Below, piece by piece: positions 8,691 through 19,652 of a stretch of DNA of 20,870 bases (position 1 is its first letter; the number at the start of each line of letters is the position of its first letter). Source of the stretch: Apostichopus californicus (taxonomy: Eukaryota > Echinodermata > Holothuroidea > Aspidochirotida > Stichopodidae); contig JAIPMN010009321.1 of assembly GCA_020650975.1 (NCBI GenBank), forward strand, positions 1,863-22,732, read 5' to 3'. The notes beneath the pieces were generated by a model. That model ran no database searches. It was given only the letters and a program-made list of their open reading frames with translations, and was not told the DNA's origin. A program made the translations under genes and the position numbers.

Positions 8691-8744
8691 AATTGCTATA
8701 GAAACATTACTAGCATAGTCGTCTATGCAATTATGATGGGGTAT

Positions 8745-9066
8745 GTGTGTGTGTAGTTCATACTTGGTATGTAGCAAATTTGTATGTTTTTATTGGTCAA
8801 AGTTTCATTTGAGGTCATCAGAGGTGAAGGTTTGAAACCTTGTAAGCACAATATTTCAAGAAAGGAAAGTTGTATGTATCTTATGTAGTATGTTTGTCAT
8901 GAACATACTCTCAGTGAACCACTTTGTTATCAAATGTCAATGGGGGTTTACGTCTGCAAACTTTGTAAAAGCAATATTTCAAGAAAGGATACATGATGTG
9001 GATGTCCCTATTGAGTCCTATTGTTGTTATTAGAGGTCAAAGTTCATTTGCGGTCAGCAGAGATCT
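8745..9066 (+). repeat. Diverged tandem repeat with AGGTCA words (copy group 1)
   Basis: The word aaacctTGTAAGCACAAT/aaacttTGTAAAAGCAAT followed by atttcaagaaagga occurs at 8835 and 8958, a period of 123 bp. Each unit also holds a 'ttggtatgtag'-like word and a 'gaggtcaaagttcatttg'-like word (8793-8817, 9034-9058). A TG run at 8746-8754 precedes the group. The same unit order recurs at 10590-10930 and 13930-14345, so this is a dispersed family. I have seen such units in marine invertebrate genomes, but I have no database match to cite. Confidence 0.7.
9034..9046 (+). promoter_or_regulatory. DR1-type nuclear receptor motif
   Basis: The bases read AGGTCA-A-AGTTCA, two half-sites in direct repeat with one-base spacing, the arrangement bound by HNF4 and RXR-type receptors in animals. 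It lies inside the tandem repeat, so it may simply be repeat sequence. Binding is inference. Confidence 0.35.
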
Positions 9067-10589
9067 AACCAACACAATAGAAGGGAAACTTGGATGTACA
9101 TCATACTGTGTGTGGAGATAATGAGTACCAGAGTCTAATATTGTTTGTAGTTGAGTTCAGTGGCTATTCCATGTCAATTAAACAGATCAACATCATACCA
9201 AGAAGGAAATCTTCAGATTCCTAAAACAGATATATAGCTAACTTTGACATTGAAACCTTCGATACATTTTTGGATTTCTGGGCATTAATTTAAGTGTTTA
9301 GTATGCTCTCATCATGTGTTTTCTCAAGCAAATCAATGTCTCGTCACTCATACTTCACTGCTCGATTTATATTTCCCTCTGACAGTTACAAAATATTTAT
9401 CTTTTATATTGAACTAAAAATACCAAAAAGTAATTTTGTCTTACTATACATGCAGTATTAGAACTTGAAATGGACATTTGCAGAGAAGCTCAAATATGCA
9501 ATTGCAAAAAGTTAAATCATGGAGGAAACATCATAGGTATGAGTAGAGTGTTACAGGGAGTACAGATGCTTAGAGTATTACCAATCAGAACATATGTTTG
9601 GAGTGTGCATTAATAAGTGAAGAAAGGTAATAAAGTGATGTATGTTTAAGCAAGAAAAATGTGAAGTTTCATTCAGTTGCTTATTAGTACCCAAGTAAGC
9701 TTCGTCCTTTGTCCTGTGAATACAAAATCAGATTTGTTTGCTTCTGTCTTAAGTTTATCTGTATAGTATTATACTTCCCATCTATCTACTCTGAAACAGA
9801 AGTCATATGCCACACCATGATCATTACTGTTGGCTCCTCATGAGATAGGGATTGATGGGACAAACAGTGGTAATGGTATATTGGAATGTTGTTGGTGATA
9901 ACTCTTAAAACCTGCAATGGTACACCTGTCCACCATTAATCGGTTGATTATAGGAGCAAATCAAATGTCTGTGTCTCCAAACACAGACACATGCAGTAGA
10001 AACTATATTCTTGTTAAGAGGTATTCCTCTTAGCAATACTTGTGTTCTTCCTAGAATGCCTGTTATGCTTGATTTGTCATGGGAAGAATATTAATCCATT
10101 GCTTCTGCTTGACATAAAGTGAGATTCCTTTACCACAATGGTCATTCCATATAACCTTTGACACATTCCATTCACATCTTCTTCTGACCCATTTCCTCTT
10201 TGCTAGGTATAATCCAATAGGTATTGATTTCATACTTCCCTAATGCCAAATCTGAAGAACTACAGCTCAGCTTGAAAGGTAAAATTTGAAATAAAGTTGA
10301 ATGAAATGGCTGTATATACTGCAGTGCGTTCATTCGGAATACTTAAAGGGAAGAAAGAAACTGTGTCTATGTTGCACTGCCATATTGTCAGTGGAAAAAA
10401 GTAAGACCAAGAGGCCAAAAGTTTGTGAATAAAAATGAATGTAACAACTTTATTCCTTTATTAATATAATAAATTAACTTTATCTGTTGTTAATTCACAA
10501 GTTGGGGAATGGATGTTTAAGTGTTTTTTTGGATATGTGACATTCGCGTGTGTCTTTGTTGTTGTTTTCAATAAGGAATCTATCAATGA
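9067..10589. other. Featureless intron-like or intergenic DNA
   Basis: No coding domain or RNA gene is seen. A 9-bp stem (tgtctgtgt/acacagaca, 9966-9989) with a 6-base loop is the only local structure. A few bases at 9061-9130 may be a decayed further unit of the preceding repeat. Confidence 0.55.
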
Positions 10590-10930
10590 TGATAGCGTGT
10601 GTGTGTCAGTGTGTGTCCATCTTTCTATGCGATACCCTTTTCTTGTAAGCATGATAACTCCAAGAGTAAATGATAGATTAATTGCATATGCAGTATGTAG
10701 ATTTAGGATTGTGCAAGAACCTGTCGTATTTAAAGAGGTCAAAGGTCATCTGAGGTCAGCAAAAGTTGTACCAGTAACATGATAACATAGTAACATGATA
10801 ATGCAGTTTTTCATGGAGTTCAAACATCAGTTGGCATCAAAATGAAGACTTTATAAACAGTTACAACTCAAAACCTCAAAAGGAAAGTTTTGATGGGCTT
10901 GATGTGTTGGTCCACATGAGTGCCAGAACC
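10590..10930 (+). repeat. AGGTCA-bearing repeat (copy group 2)
   Basis: A TG-rich start (10596-10618) leads into tcttgtaagcatgataactcc, then gcagtatgtagattt, then agaggtcaaaggtcatctgaggtca at 10734-10758. A second partial unit (ctcaaaacctcaaaaggaaag, then gatgggcttgatg) lies at 10866-10907. The word order matches groups 1 and 3. Overlapping open frames on both strands come from the repeat and are not genes. Confidence 0.65.
10736..10758 (+). promoter_or_regulatory. Triple AGGTCA: perfect DR1 plus DR4 spacing
   Basis: AGGTCA lies at 10736-10741, again at 10743-10748 (one-base spacer, DR1) and again at 10753-10758 (four-base spacer, DR4). DR1 suits HNF4/RXR homodimers; DR4 suits RXR heterodimers such as with thyroid hormone or LXR-type receptors. 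The array is part of a dispersed repeat, so function is unproven. Confidence 0.45.
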
Positions 10931-11647
10931 TTGCTGATCACTCCAAGCCAGCAATGGTCAATATCTTTACTGATAAAATAAATTTTATCATTTTGGGAGG
11001 TGGGAAGGAATCACCAAGCAAATTTTTGTTCTATAAGTTCTCTCTGGGGCTTAAATTGACCTCTGCAAAATGTCCTGACAAACATGCAACTAGAAAATTA
11101 AAAAGAAAAAGTTGTAAAGACACCAGAACAATTAAAAGACACTGCCTCTGTTTATAAACATAGAAAGGTTTACATCACAACAGATCCATTGCTTGCATAT
11201 AATTGTCAAGACAAACAGGTCTTATGATAAACTGCCTCTTGAGATTCTTTAACTGTCAAATTGTGTTGATTTAATCCGAGATGTATAGTTATGGCCATGC
11301 AGGTATATATTCACATGAAAAGTCCAGACCACTATTCTGTTCTTAGTCTCTATGGCAAATCATGCAGTATGTGTGCTACTTGAAGAAGTACATTGCTGTA
11401 ATTAATGCTGGGTAACTAAAATATCCAATCTCTTTTGGTGATTAATTTGCATTGGATAGGCCTTAAATAATGAAGTTTGGTTTGTGTGGCTGTATCTCAG
11501 TGTTTGGCTGGCAATTAGGCATCAGATCATCAGTTTACTGTCATTGGATGATGAGTTTTCCTAATGATAAAGGATAAAGTAGATGCAAGGAATCAGGATG
11601 CAGACAAAAAAACACCCAAGGTGACTGAAAGTTGTGTCAATGACCCA
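10931..11647. other. Featureless DNA before the minisatellite
   Basis: No coding or RNA signal. A short 9-bp stem (tgataaaat/attttatca) spans 10971-10990. Confidence 0.5.
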
Positions 11648-12125
11648 TAGAATAGACTAAGTATAGAAACTATAGAATAGACTAAGTATAGAAACTATAG
11701 AATAGACTAAGTATAGAAACTAACATAAACCTATAGAATAGACTAAGTTTAGAAACTAACATAAACCTATAGAATATACTGAGTATAGAACTAGCATAAA
11801 CCTATAGAATAGACTAAGTATTGAAACTAACATAAACCTATAGAATATACTATTAAAGTATAGAAACTAACATAAACCTATAGAATAGACTAAGTATAGA
11901 AACTAACATAAACCTATAGAATAGACTTAGTATAGAAACTAACATAAACCAATAGAATAGACTATGTATAAAAACTAGCATAAACCTATAGAATAGACTA
12001 AGTATTGAAACTAACATAAACCTGTAGAATATACTAAGTATAGAAACTATAGTATAGACTAAGTATAGAAACTAACATAAACCTATAGAGTAGACTAAGT
12101 ATAGAAACTAACATAAACCTATAGG
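11648..12125. repeat. Two-length (25/36 bp) minisatellite, 14 units
   Basis: Units begin with tagaatagactaag at 11648, 11673, 11698, 11734, 11770, 11805, 11841, 11881, 11917, 11953, 11989, 12025, 12050 and 12086, with a partial unit at 12122. Spacings are 25, 25, 36, 36, 35, 36, 40, 36, 36, 36, 36, 25, 36 and 36. The long form equals the short form plus 11 bases (acataaaccta). Short units lie at the left edge and once inside (unit 12). The array is AT-rich and non-coding, and divergence between units is low, mostly single substitutions. Confidence 0.95.
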
Positions 12126-13929
12126 GTTTTACTCAACACCCTATCCTCCTATAAGAAATATTTATTTTATGAATTCAAAGCAGCTGAATATGGGATTGAA
12201 TTTCATTAATCACAAATATTACTTGTGCCAAGTTAATACTGTATCTGACCAGCGTCTCATTAACTGCAGATGACATGTGCTCATTTCTGATCTCCTGCGA
12301 TGTCATTTTGTAACATTTCAGACCAACAAATTCTCTTCAAAATGCTACTGTAACTGTTAAAACTTGACAGCAACTCTGAGCATATCCTAATTGGAGTATC
12401 CCTATTAAATTAAACAGCAGTTAAGTGATAATTTTGTAGGTGAAGTTTGGGAAATCCATGTAAAATAAAGAATGCTGGCTGTTTGGTGACCGCTACATTG
12501 CCTTTGCATACTAACTATTCCTGCATAATTAGTGATTCCGTGCATACGGAAAAGAGAAATACATAAGATAATGTTTGATCTTACATTTTTCTTTATATTT
12601 CAATACAACACCGATGTTGTTCATTTAATCACTAAAGTTGACAGTGATTGCTGTTAAAACTAATGGAAATGGTTATAAAAACTGTAACATTTTGAAATCA
12701 ATTTTGAAAAACCTGTTCTCATGATAAGAGCTAGATCACACCTAGATGTGAGTTAAGTAATGAGTATGCAACACTAATCTTTCTCTGCGTTTATATTTTA
12801 TGATATTTAATTTTCGGGCGTACAAACTTTTCAAGCCCCGAGGAGGGTAAATTGATTCTCAATTTTCGACTGGAAAAATAATGTTTTTATATGGCATAAT
12901 GGTTGATATATGTTCTAGAGAACATGCTTAGATGGATCCCCAAAAGATTGGACGTTGAAATTTCGTGTCATGGCCACATTAAACTTTTTGTTAATTTGTG
13001 CCCATATATTGCTTCATGTGGTGTCATTCAGCTAGGTAACAGTGTAGAGGATTTAATATATTATATCTGTAGACTTTTCATTGAGTTCTTGTGAATTGTG
13101 AAATTTCATTGAATTATTTTACCCTTCTCAACTTCCTAAAAGCTCTTCTTTTTTGTTGTGTGGAACTCTTGTTGGTCAGGCCCCTGTATAGTTCATAAAA
13201 CATCCTAGAAACTGAAATCTAATGTGCATTTGTTTATTATCTTTTGTCACTTGTGCCACTTTTCTGATGAACTAGAGGCCATATGAAAGAGACATGTGTG
13301 AAGCAAACCAGAAGATCATGAATTTCATGAATATCTATATTGTTGCTAGGGAATTGAGTGTTTCTATAAAGAAGAAGTATTGAACAATGGAGTGTCAAAC
13401 TCACATTGCCTCATATCTTATTGGTACTCTGTCACTTGCGTGTAAATTATAGAACTTTTCAAGTAGCGTATATTCTGTATCTGGCTGTTGAATTAGACTT
13501 GGCAGTTAATGTTTGCGTGATGGTGCAATCAGTGTGTATTATTATATAAATGTACAATCATGTGCCATTTATGATAATAGTTGACACTCCTGTGATTCAT
13601 GTTCTGCTGCATTGTTTCACACACATCTCTTTGCTATGGCTTGTGTTTCATCAGATTGTTCTCCTTAAATGGCATATATGATAAGAACTGGTTATTGCTC
13701 AGCTGTTGTTTGGCCTAGCTCATACCCAAAGCTCTGGCTATATGAGTGTTTATACCCAGCTGGGCTAAGTATGTATTATCAGAAAGGGGTGCTCTCAGTG
13801 GAGAAGGTAGACTACAATGTTACAAATTAGAACTAAGTAGAGAAATGAGCAGTATAGTGGTCACTGTGGGTTAATATACTCATAAGATACACCAGTGTAC
13901 ATTTTGTACACTTTGCAATGGCATGTGTT
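12126..13929. other. Featureless intron-like or intergenic DNA
   Basis: No recognisable domain, RNA gene or element end. The frame at 12903-13094 encodes a hydrophobic, motif-free peptide and is likely chance. A small palindromic patch, gtacattttgtac, is at 13897-13909. Confidence 0.55.
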
Positions 13930-14345
13930 TTGCATATGTGTGTGTGTGATGGTCATGGTTTGTGAACACAATGATTCAAAATGAACTCAAGTGAAAGAAT
14001 GTTGTATTTGGTATGTAGATGCAATGTACTGAGTTCAAGAACCCTATCAAAATTGGTGTTGTTTTAAAGGTTATTTTAGGTCAAAATTGGTCTGAAAACT
14101 TTCTAAGGGTGATCTCACAAACTGAAGGACAGATGAAGTTCATATGTGACAGGGAGATCCCCTTTGGAGGGTACAAAATCTAATATTGAAATTAGTGGAG
14201 ATCAAATTTCATTGAGGTTAACAAAGGTCAAACACAATAATTGCAAAAATAAATTGAATGAACTTCAGACATGGTGTGTACTACAACCACCTTATCAGTG
14301 AGTACAAGAATGCTATTGGTGCAGGTCAAGCATCTCTTGAGGGTC
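13930..14345 (+). repeat. AGGTCA-bearing tandem repeat (copy group 3)
   Basis: A TG run (13938-13948) is followed by gtttgtgaacacaatgattcaa, then ttggtatgtagatgc (14009-14023), then ttaggtcaaaattgg (14076-14090). A second unit (ctcacaaactgaaggacag to gaggttaacaaaggtca, 14215-14230) and a third (gagtacaagaatgctattggtgcaggtca, ending near 14328) follow. Unit length is about 120-140 bp. The family is the same as groups 1 and 2, with stronger decay. Confidence 0.6.
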
Positions 14346-14375
14346 TGAGGATATAATGACTGCACTTATAACATA

Positions 14376-14440
14376 CAGCACAACTCCAATTATCCAAACT
14401 CGTTTATCTGAACCCTTGATTTTGCAAACTGGCCATCCGT
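14376..14440 (+). mobile_element. Isolated pogo/Tigger-like terminus
   Basis: TA (14374-14375) is followed by cagcacaactccaattatcc, then three near-tandem words of the type 'att/gttTATCCAAAC'. Such repeated TATCC-GAAC words behind TA-CAG are typical of pogo-like DNA transposon ends, as far as I recall. No matching right end is found before 14600, so this is a fragment. Confidence 0.4.
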
Positions 14441-14606
14441 TCATTAATAGAAAGTCTATAGCCCTAAATGTTGTGCAATTCATTTACTTATAAGTTTTCA
14501 TGTTAATTTTCCTACACTGGAGTCATTGATCTCTCTCTTTTAACCTCTATTGTCACATGCTGCAATTTAAGGTCCTGTGATATCTTCAAATTCTCACACA
14601 CGAAGG

Positions 14607-14614
14607 TGAGCATC
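14607..14614. repeat. Left target-site duplication of hAT MITE
   Basis: The 8-bp word tgagcatc is repeated perfectly at 15008-15015, right after the element. Eight bases is the standard hAT duplication. Confidence 0.95.
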
Positions 14615-15007
14615 CAGTGGCGGAGCTAGGGGTATTGGTCAGGGGGGGCAAGAATGGTCTGTAGGGGCGCTTTCGACACTATCTAAGCGGAGCGCCACCA
14701 CAGGTTGGCGCGGAGCGTACAGAAAAATTTTGAGTAAAGATACTCCCTAGATCGCAGGAAATGACCTTTTCCGGGCCTTGCTAATTTGCAGATAAACGAA
14801 GTATAAATAGGTGTCGTCGCCATTTTGTCAGAAAATTACACCAACAGAATATGACAAATGTCAATAGGTATTTGAGAGCGCAATAAAAAGTCAATAATCG
14901 CGAATAAGTAAAAAGTAGTAAAAAGCTGAAAAGGGCGCCAGCAGTCCATTTGAGTCCGTCAGGGGGGGGCATCCGCCCCCCTTGACTGTATGGACGCTCC
15001 GCCACTG
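14615..15007. mobile_element. hAT-type MITE, structurally complete
   Basis: A 393-bp element has perfect 12-bp terminal inverted repeats, CAGTGGCGGAGC at 14615-14626 and GCTCCGCCACTG at 14996-15007, with a perfect 8-bp duplication outside. CAGTGGCGGA-type ends mark a very widespread hAT group. G runs sit beside both ends (14642-14648 and about 14961-14968), and a GC-rich inverted patch lies at 14688-14718 (gcggagcgcc / ggcgcggagcg). It has no transposase, and the minus-strand frames overlapping it are not genes; movement would need a transposase from elsewhere. The intact ends and high CpG content suggest a young insertion. Confidence 0.95.
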
Positions 15008-15015
15008 TGAGCATC
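15008..15015. repeat. Right target-site duplication of hAT MITE
   Basis: tgagcatc, identical to 14607-14614. Confidence 0.95.
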
Positions 15016-16239
15016 CTAATAATAAAGTGAACAAATTTGGTTTGTAAAAGACTGTTGATAGATGCACACTCAAGTATTGCTGATGGATGCCATCTTACAA
15101 CAGAAAATGTTAATACTGTCTTATTGTTCAGTGTAAACTATTTATCCCTAGAAAACCCTGCTGTGGCTGCTCATCCAACTTGACATTTTCTGTGGAAGTA
15201 TTTCACACTTCTTAAATTCAGTTGTAGGTACAGTAGTAACCATCTGGCCATTCCCCTCCCTCAAAAGCAATTAATCATTCCTTTCCTAGAAGTGTTGTGA
15301 TTTAGACACATAAAGATGCTTCTACATGATCAAAATTTTCAATCCCGATAAATGTGGAAAGCTCCCATGGACTGTGGTAATAGTTTTCCTGGTTGTTCTT
15401 AAACACACAAAGGTAAACTTCATCACCATATTTGACTGACACAGGTACTTCCACAGCACTTAAAATTTGCTAATTTTGAAGCCATTGCAAACATGTTTTA
15501 TTGCTCACATTGTGCACCTTAATAGCATGCAGTCCAGGTAACTTAACACCCAACGGGCGCAGACAGAATTCACAGTTTTACATATTAGACACATTTCAGT
15601 ACAGGGTGTTCCTTATTTTGTTTGCATCTCGTCAAGAGGCCAAGGGAAATCCTTGCCATTCATTTTGGTTTTATTTTTATTTTGCCGTATCAGGGGTTTA
15701 TTCAAGGCCTGTTGCATGAAGTGTCTATTGGCGTATTGGGTGTTAGAGGATGAAGAGATACAATTGCATGAAATTACACAGCTGGATCATGTCACAGGCT
15801 CAGCTGGACTCACAAAGAATTGACATCTAAATGTATGCAGGCCACTTAGGTTTCCAATCCTAGAGAATGCTTGGAATATTTATGGTTGGATTGATGGCTT
15901 CAATGTATGTTCTGGGTGAGGCTATCTGTAATGTGTGAAGCAGTTGGTTTCCATTACCTCAGGTTCTGTGTCTGATTGTGTACACAGAATATATAGCTAC
16001 CTTAACTGCTTTAAGCCGTTTTTTTCATGATCTCCTCTATTTTACTTTAATATTTTATAGGTAGTTATAGTTGAGAGCCAGACTATTTAAAAGGATTGTC
16101 TGGTGGCCCAAAGAAGTTTACCTTAAAAGATGATAAATAATTTCCAAACATGTTGTCAAAGTATGAGAACGCTAATGTTGCGTTTGACAGAGAAAAGATT
16201 TTTTAATCATTAAGGATGGACACTTCCAATATGATTTGA
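15016..16239. other. Featureless intron-like or intergenic DNA
   Basis: No coding domain or RNA gene. The frame at 15501-15719 has no motif. A T run lies at 16018-16024. Confidence 0.55.
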
Positions 16240-16960
16240 ACAGTACAGAACGTGACGTCAACTACGCTTAGCAGATTGCGACATAACCCACGCTCCGTAC
16301 ATTACTTACAGTAATCACAACAAAAACCATGTTTGTATACAGATTAATTTCTTCCTTAATTTTCGGTGAAATTTCTTATAAATTAGATATGTTTTCAAAA
16401 ACTCCTTATGCCGCCATATATGTAGTAGATCGGTGGTTTCATTGTCTTTGTGTAACACAAGATAGGTTTTAACAGCAGACTCTTCGTTGTTTATATATCG
16501 CGCTATCCAGCTCCAACGCGAAGAATGTTCGCATGTGTAGGCTACTGTAACGTTTACAATCGGACAGCTCTGCGAAGCCGAAGCTTCTTGGTACTACATT
16601 CTGCTCTGACATCGATTCCGCCAAGTTGCATCTTTCGGTGTTCCGAATGCTTTTCAAGTTTGTTTTTACTGTAAATTTGATCCATGAATTTTATTTCAGC
16701 GATTTCGAAGAACAGTTTATGAACTGTGGTTTGAGTGTGAGAGTATATTATGTGCAACGCTATACGTATACCAACTGGGCATGGTACAGAAGGATATACA
16801 CTCGCGATATGCACGTAATATAATAGGCAATCACATGTTCGTTTACACGTGAGAGTGTATTGCTGCGGAAATGGGAGTGCTAACTTCAAGTCGCCTGTTT
16901 TGCCTATTTGCCAGCACTACAGTACGTCAATCACCATATTGAAGCGTTAGAACAAACGGT
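16240..16960. promoter_or_regulatory. CpG-richer island with CRE, possible promoter or young insert
   Basis: CpG dinucleotides cluster at 16251-16307 and 16497-16640, in contrast to nearly CpG-free DNA on both sides. A full palindromic CRE, TGACGTCA, lies at 16253-16260. On the minus strand a good TATA box (TATATAAA, plus-strand 16490-16497) is followed by a purine/pyrimidine mix with no obvious start. Frames here (for example 16626-16823 + and 16554-16889 -) are open but show no domain. It could be a promoter or enhancer, or an element too young to have lost its CpGs. I cannot decide between these from sequence. Confidence 0.3.
16253..16260. promoter_or_regulatory. Full CRE palindrome
   Basis: TGACGTCA, the consensus binding site of CREB/ATF bZIP factors, occurs here once. 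An 8-base word turns up in 20 kb by chance roughly one time in three, so it matters only together with the CpG cluster around it. Confidence 0.4.
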
Positions 16961-18990
16961 ACTTTTGGTGAGAAACTGGTGAATTTGGAAACCAGATTTC
17001 TACAAGAAGAAAACGTCAAATGGGGACAATTTTTACATGGTTAGAAAGAGAAAAATATTAACTACAATGACAATGTATCAAAATCTTCCACCAGACAATT
17101 CCTTTAACATCTTTCTGATGAATTTATTATACAATCATAAACTTTCTGCACAGTAATAATGATTTACCTGTAGAACACAACTTCAAAAGGTGGTCTATTT
17201 ACATCATGATATTTGGTCATCATAGTCTATGCATGATTAACGAGCATTAATGCTTTAAGTGCTAATGAAATGGAAGTTTGTTGCATTTTTCATAAGATTT
17301 ATCATCTTAACATGTGCTTCTTTCTTTTCCATCAAAGATTTTATTAGAAAGAAATGAAAGATACTAGCTATTTTTTTTTTATATCTTTATTTCACTCCAT
17401 TGTTACTTGTCTTTATCTATGTGCATTTAACCATCCTTCTAGGCCACTGCTTTCTTCTTTCCCAACCTATGACACTAAACTTGTCTTACTTCATAATATG
17501 TAGGTAGGATCTTCATCTGCTCAAATATTGTTGATTTTACACCCTACATTTGATGTTGGCCTTGCACGAAATAACAATATTGCCAGAGGAGGAGAAAAAA
17601 AGCAGGGTCTCACTTGACATTTATTTCAAATTTGCTTTCAACATTTTGTTATAAGAATAAAGAATTTTCTTATTTCTTGCAGTCCATGGATTGAAGCTTG
17701 ATTGCTGGAAATGATTTTTTTGCAAATTTAAAGTTTTTGACAGAAACCAAGTATGTAATACATTGTATGAGTTCATAATCATAGTGATCAGGCAAACTTG
17801 ACCAGTTTAATTTATTCTATTCTCATCAAAATAAAGCACATCAATCTAGAAGTGGGTTATATTGTGTGAAATAATTTGTCATCAAATGTGGTTAAGTGTT
17901 CTAGATAAGTGTCATATTTGGAAATGCATACCTTTAGATATTTATATCTGGCTTGATCGATGATTTAAAAGTTGTATAACTTCATTTTATATTAATAACA
18001 CTGTAAAGAAAGTCAATAAACACAAGTAGGCCTCAAGTCAACATAAACACACAGCACAATAATTTTTCTGATATGAAAACATTGTTTTTGCATTCTAGAA
18101 AATGAGCGCATTTGACACGCTTTTGTTTATTAAAGTTTACAATATGTTTCATTTGTTTACACTGTTAAGCAGTCTAACTCTATGTTTCGGTCCTGTCCCT
18201 TTCAATTGCCTATCATATCAAAGCCAATTACATTAGACAGTCCCTCGGTAGGCAGTGACGTATGTTGATAGTAAAATACTGTCTGCCTCCCAGCAGATTA
18301 GACATCTTTACATTTACTAGATTGGCATGAACACCATCTTGTAAACATGGATTAAATATTTGGCAAAATTTACTTCAACATCTGACAGATTTATATCTAG
18401 CCATTATATTACCTTCTGCTCTTTTGGCAAATATCGGATATTCGCAACAAAAATAAAGTCGTCAAGAGATTTGTGTCATTTCAAGTCTGTAATTCAAATT
18501 TATATTTTCATACTTGGAGATGTAGAGTGCATTTAGTGGAATATAAGAATAAACCACACTAGTTTTCAAAGTAATGATATTTTGTAAGAGAAATGTACTA
18601 ATTGAACATTTTGTCAGTTTGTATCTCAAACACAGAAATGTATGCAAATACTGTTATTGAATATTCAAGTTATCCGGCAGGCATTAAATTGGTATGACAA
18701 TTTTTTTCTTTGTTGTTACCTGTAATGTAACCAATCTTTTTCTCAATGTGTTCCTCTCATGGGTGATTTTAATTCTGCTATTGGTTATTTGCAAAATTCA
18801 GTTGTGGTACATACATGCCTTTTGCCTGACAATAATGAGAGCAGTTGATATCTAGGACGTTAGGCTGAAACGATGCCTTCAACAAAGGTATTGATGTCAT
18901 TGGCAGTCAGAGGATTGCGCTTTACAAAACATATGCAATTCAAAAGAGTATTTTCTGATTTTATTGGAAAAGGTTTCCTTATTTAGTTTG
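16961..18990. other. Featureless CpG-poor DNA
   Basis: AT-rich, with no coding domain, element end or RNA gene seen. The frame at 18462-18647 (-) is motif-free. A T run of about ten lies near 17371-17380. Confidence 0.55.
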
Positions 18991-19113
18991 GTACTGGCCA
19001 TATATAGTTAAGTATTGGCCATATATGCTTTATACACCTGGAACATAGTTAAGTACTGGCCATAGATGCTATATACACCTGGAACATAGTTTTAGCACTG
19101 GCCATATATGCTA
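18991..19113. repeat. 41-bp minisatellite, about three copies
   Basis: The word agtactggccatatat (with small changes) starts at 19011, 19052 and 19094, periods of 41 and 42. A truncated copy lies before it at 18991. Each unit also holds tatacacctggaacatag. The ccatatatg core is one base short of a CArG box, probably by coincidence. Confidence 0.85.
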
Positions 19114-19652
19114 TATTAACATTTCTCTTTGCAATCCTATCTGAAGAGGTTTTGAGGAGTCAAATTATTGTTTCATGCAATAACAACTTTGAAGTCAGCA
19201 GTTTGCATATGATTGGTGCAATAATGCTTTACAGTAGGGTTGTTCTATGAGGTGGTTTGCATTGTAACAGTATGTTATATATAAGGTAATATCATCATGG
19301 TTGGATGGACATACTACAGCCAGAAAGCAGCGATGTTTTCATACAGTAGCTGCAAGGGAATTTAACTACAGGTGTGGTGTAGAAAACAGACAAATGATTT
19401 GCATGTTTTGTGTGAGGACGATCTTGTCATTGAAGGTGAGGAGCTCTAAAATTCACTGATATGTATAGGTGAATAAATAATCGAAGCTCGGTAAAATTTA
19501 TCCCTTGAAGTCTTAAATGAACGGCAGGTATATTGTAGGTCTAGTTCCACTCCAGTTGTAAATGGATGGTCATATTCATTGTCAGTTTGAAACTTACACT
19601 GACATCAGGGATTATAGTTATTTTCTAACAGCTAGCTTCCTGAGATGGACAT
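19114..19652. other. Featureless DNA
   Basis: No firm feature. A splice-flanked open stretch near 19367-19430 was considered and set aside. Confidence 0.45.

Noticed and set aside
10461-10782. Overlapping 89-93 aa frames on both strands
   Set aside because: They lie within the dispersed TG-rich/AGGTCA repeat and carry no domain.
14781-15073. Minus-strand frames of 60-77 aa
   Set aside because: They fall inside or across the end of the hAT MITE and encode only element sequence.
15598-15613. acagggtgttcc as a mariner end
   Set aside because: Only the first few bases resemble Tc1/mariner ends. There is no TA boundary and no inverted partner.
16329-16472. 47-codon frame starting MFVYRLISS downstream of the CRE
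   Set aside because: The length is within chance expectation, with no motif and no splice donor that would extend it.
16517-16640. THAP- or zinc-finger-like start MFACVGYCNVYNRT
   Set aside because: Two cysteines with plausible spacing are present, but the F-x-F-P motif and all later zinc ligands are missing.
19367-19430. Exon-like 64 bases between ttaactacag and gaag|gtgagg
   Set aside because: The acceptor has a poor pyrimidine tract, two frames are open so neither is favoured, and no known domain is seen in either.
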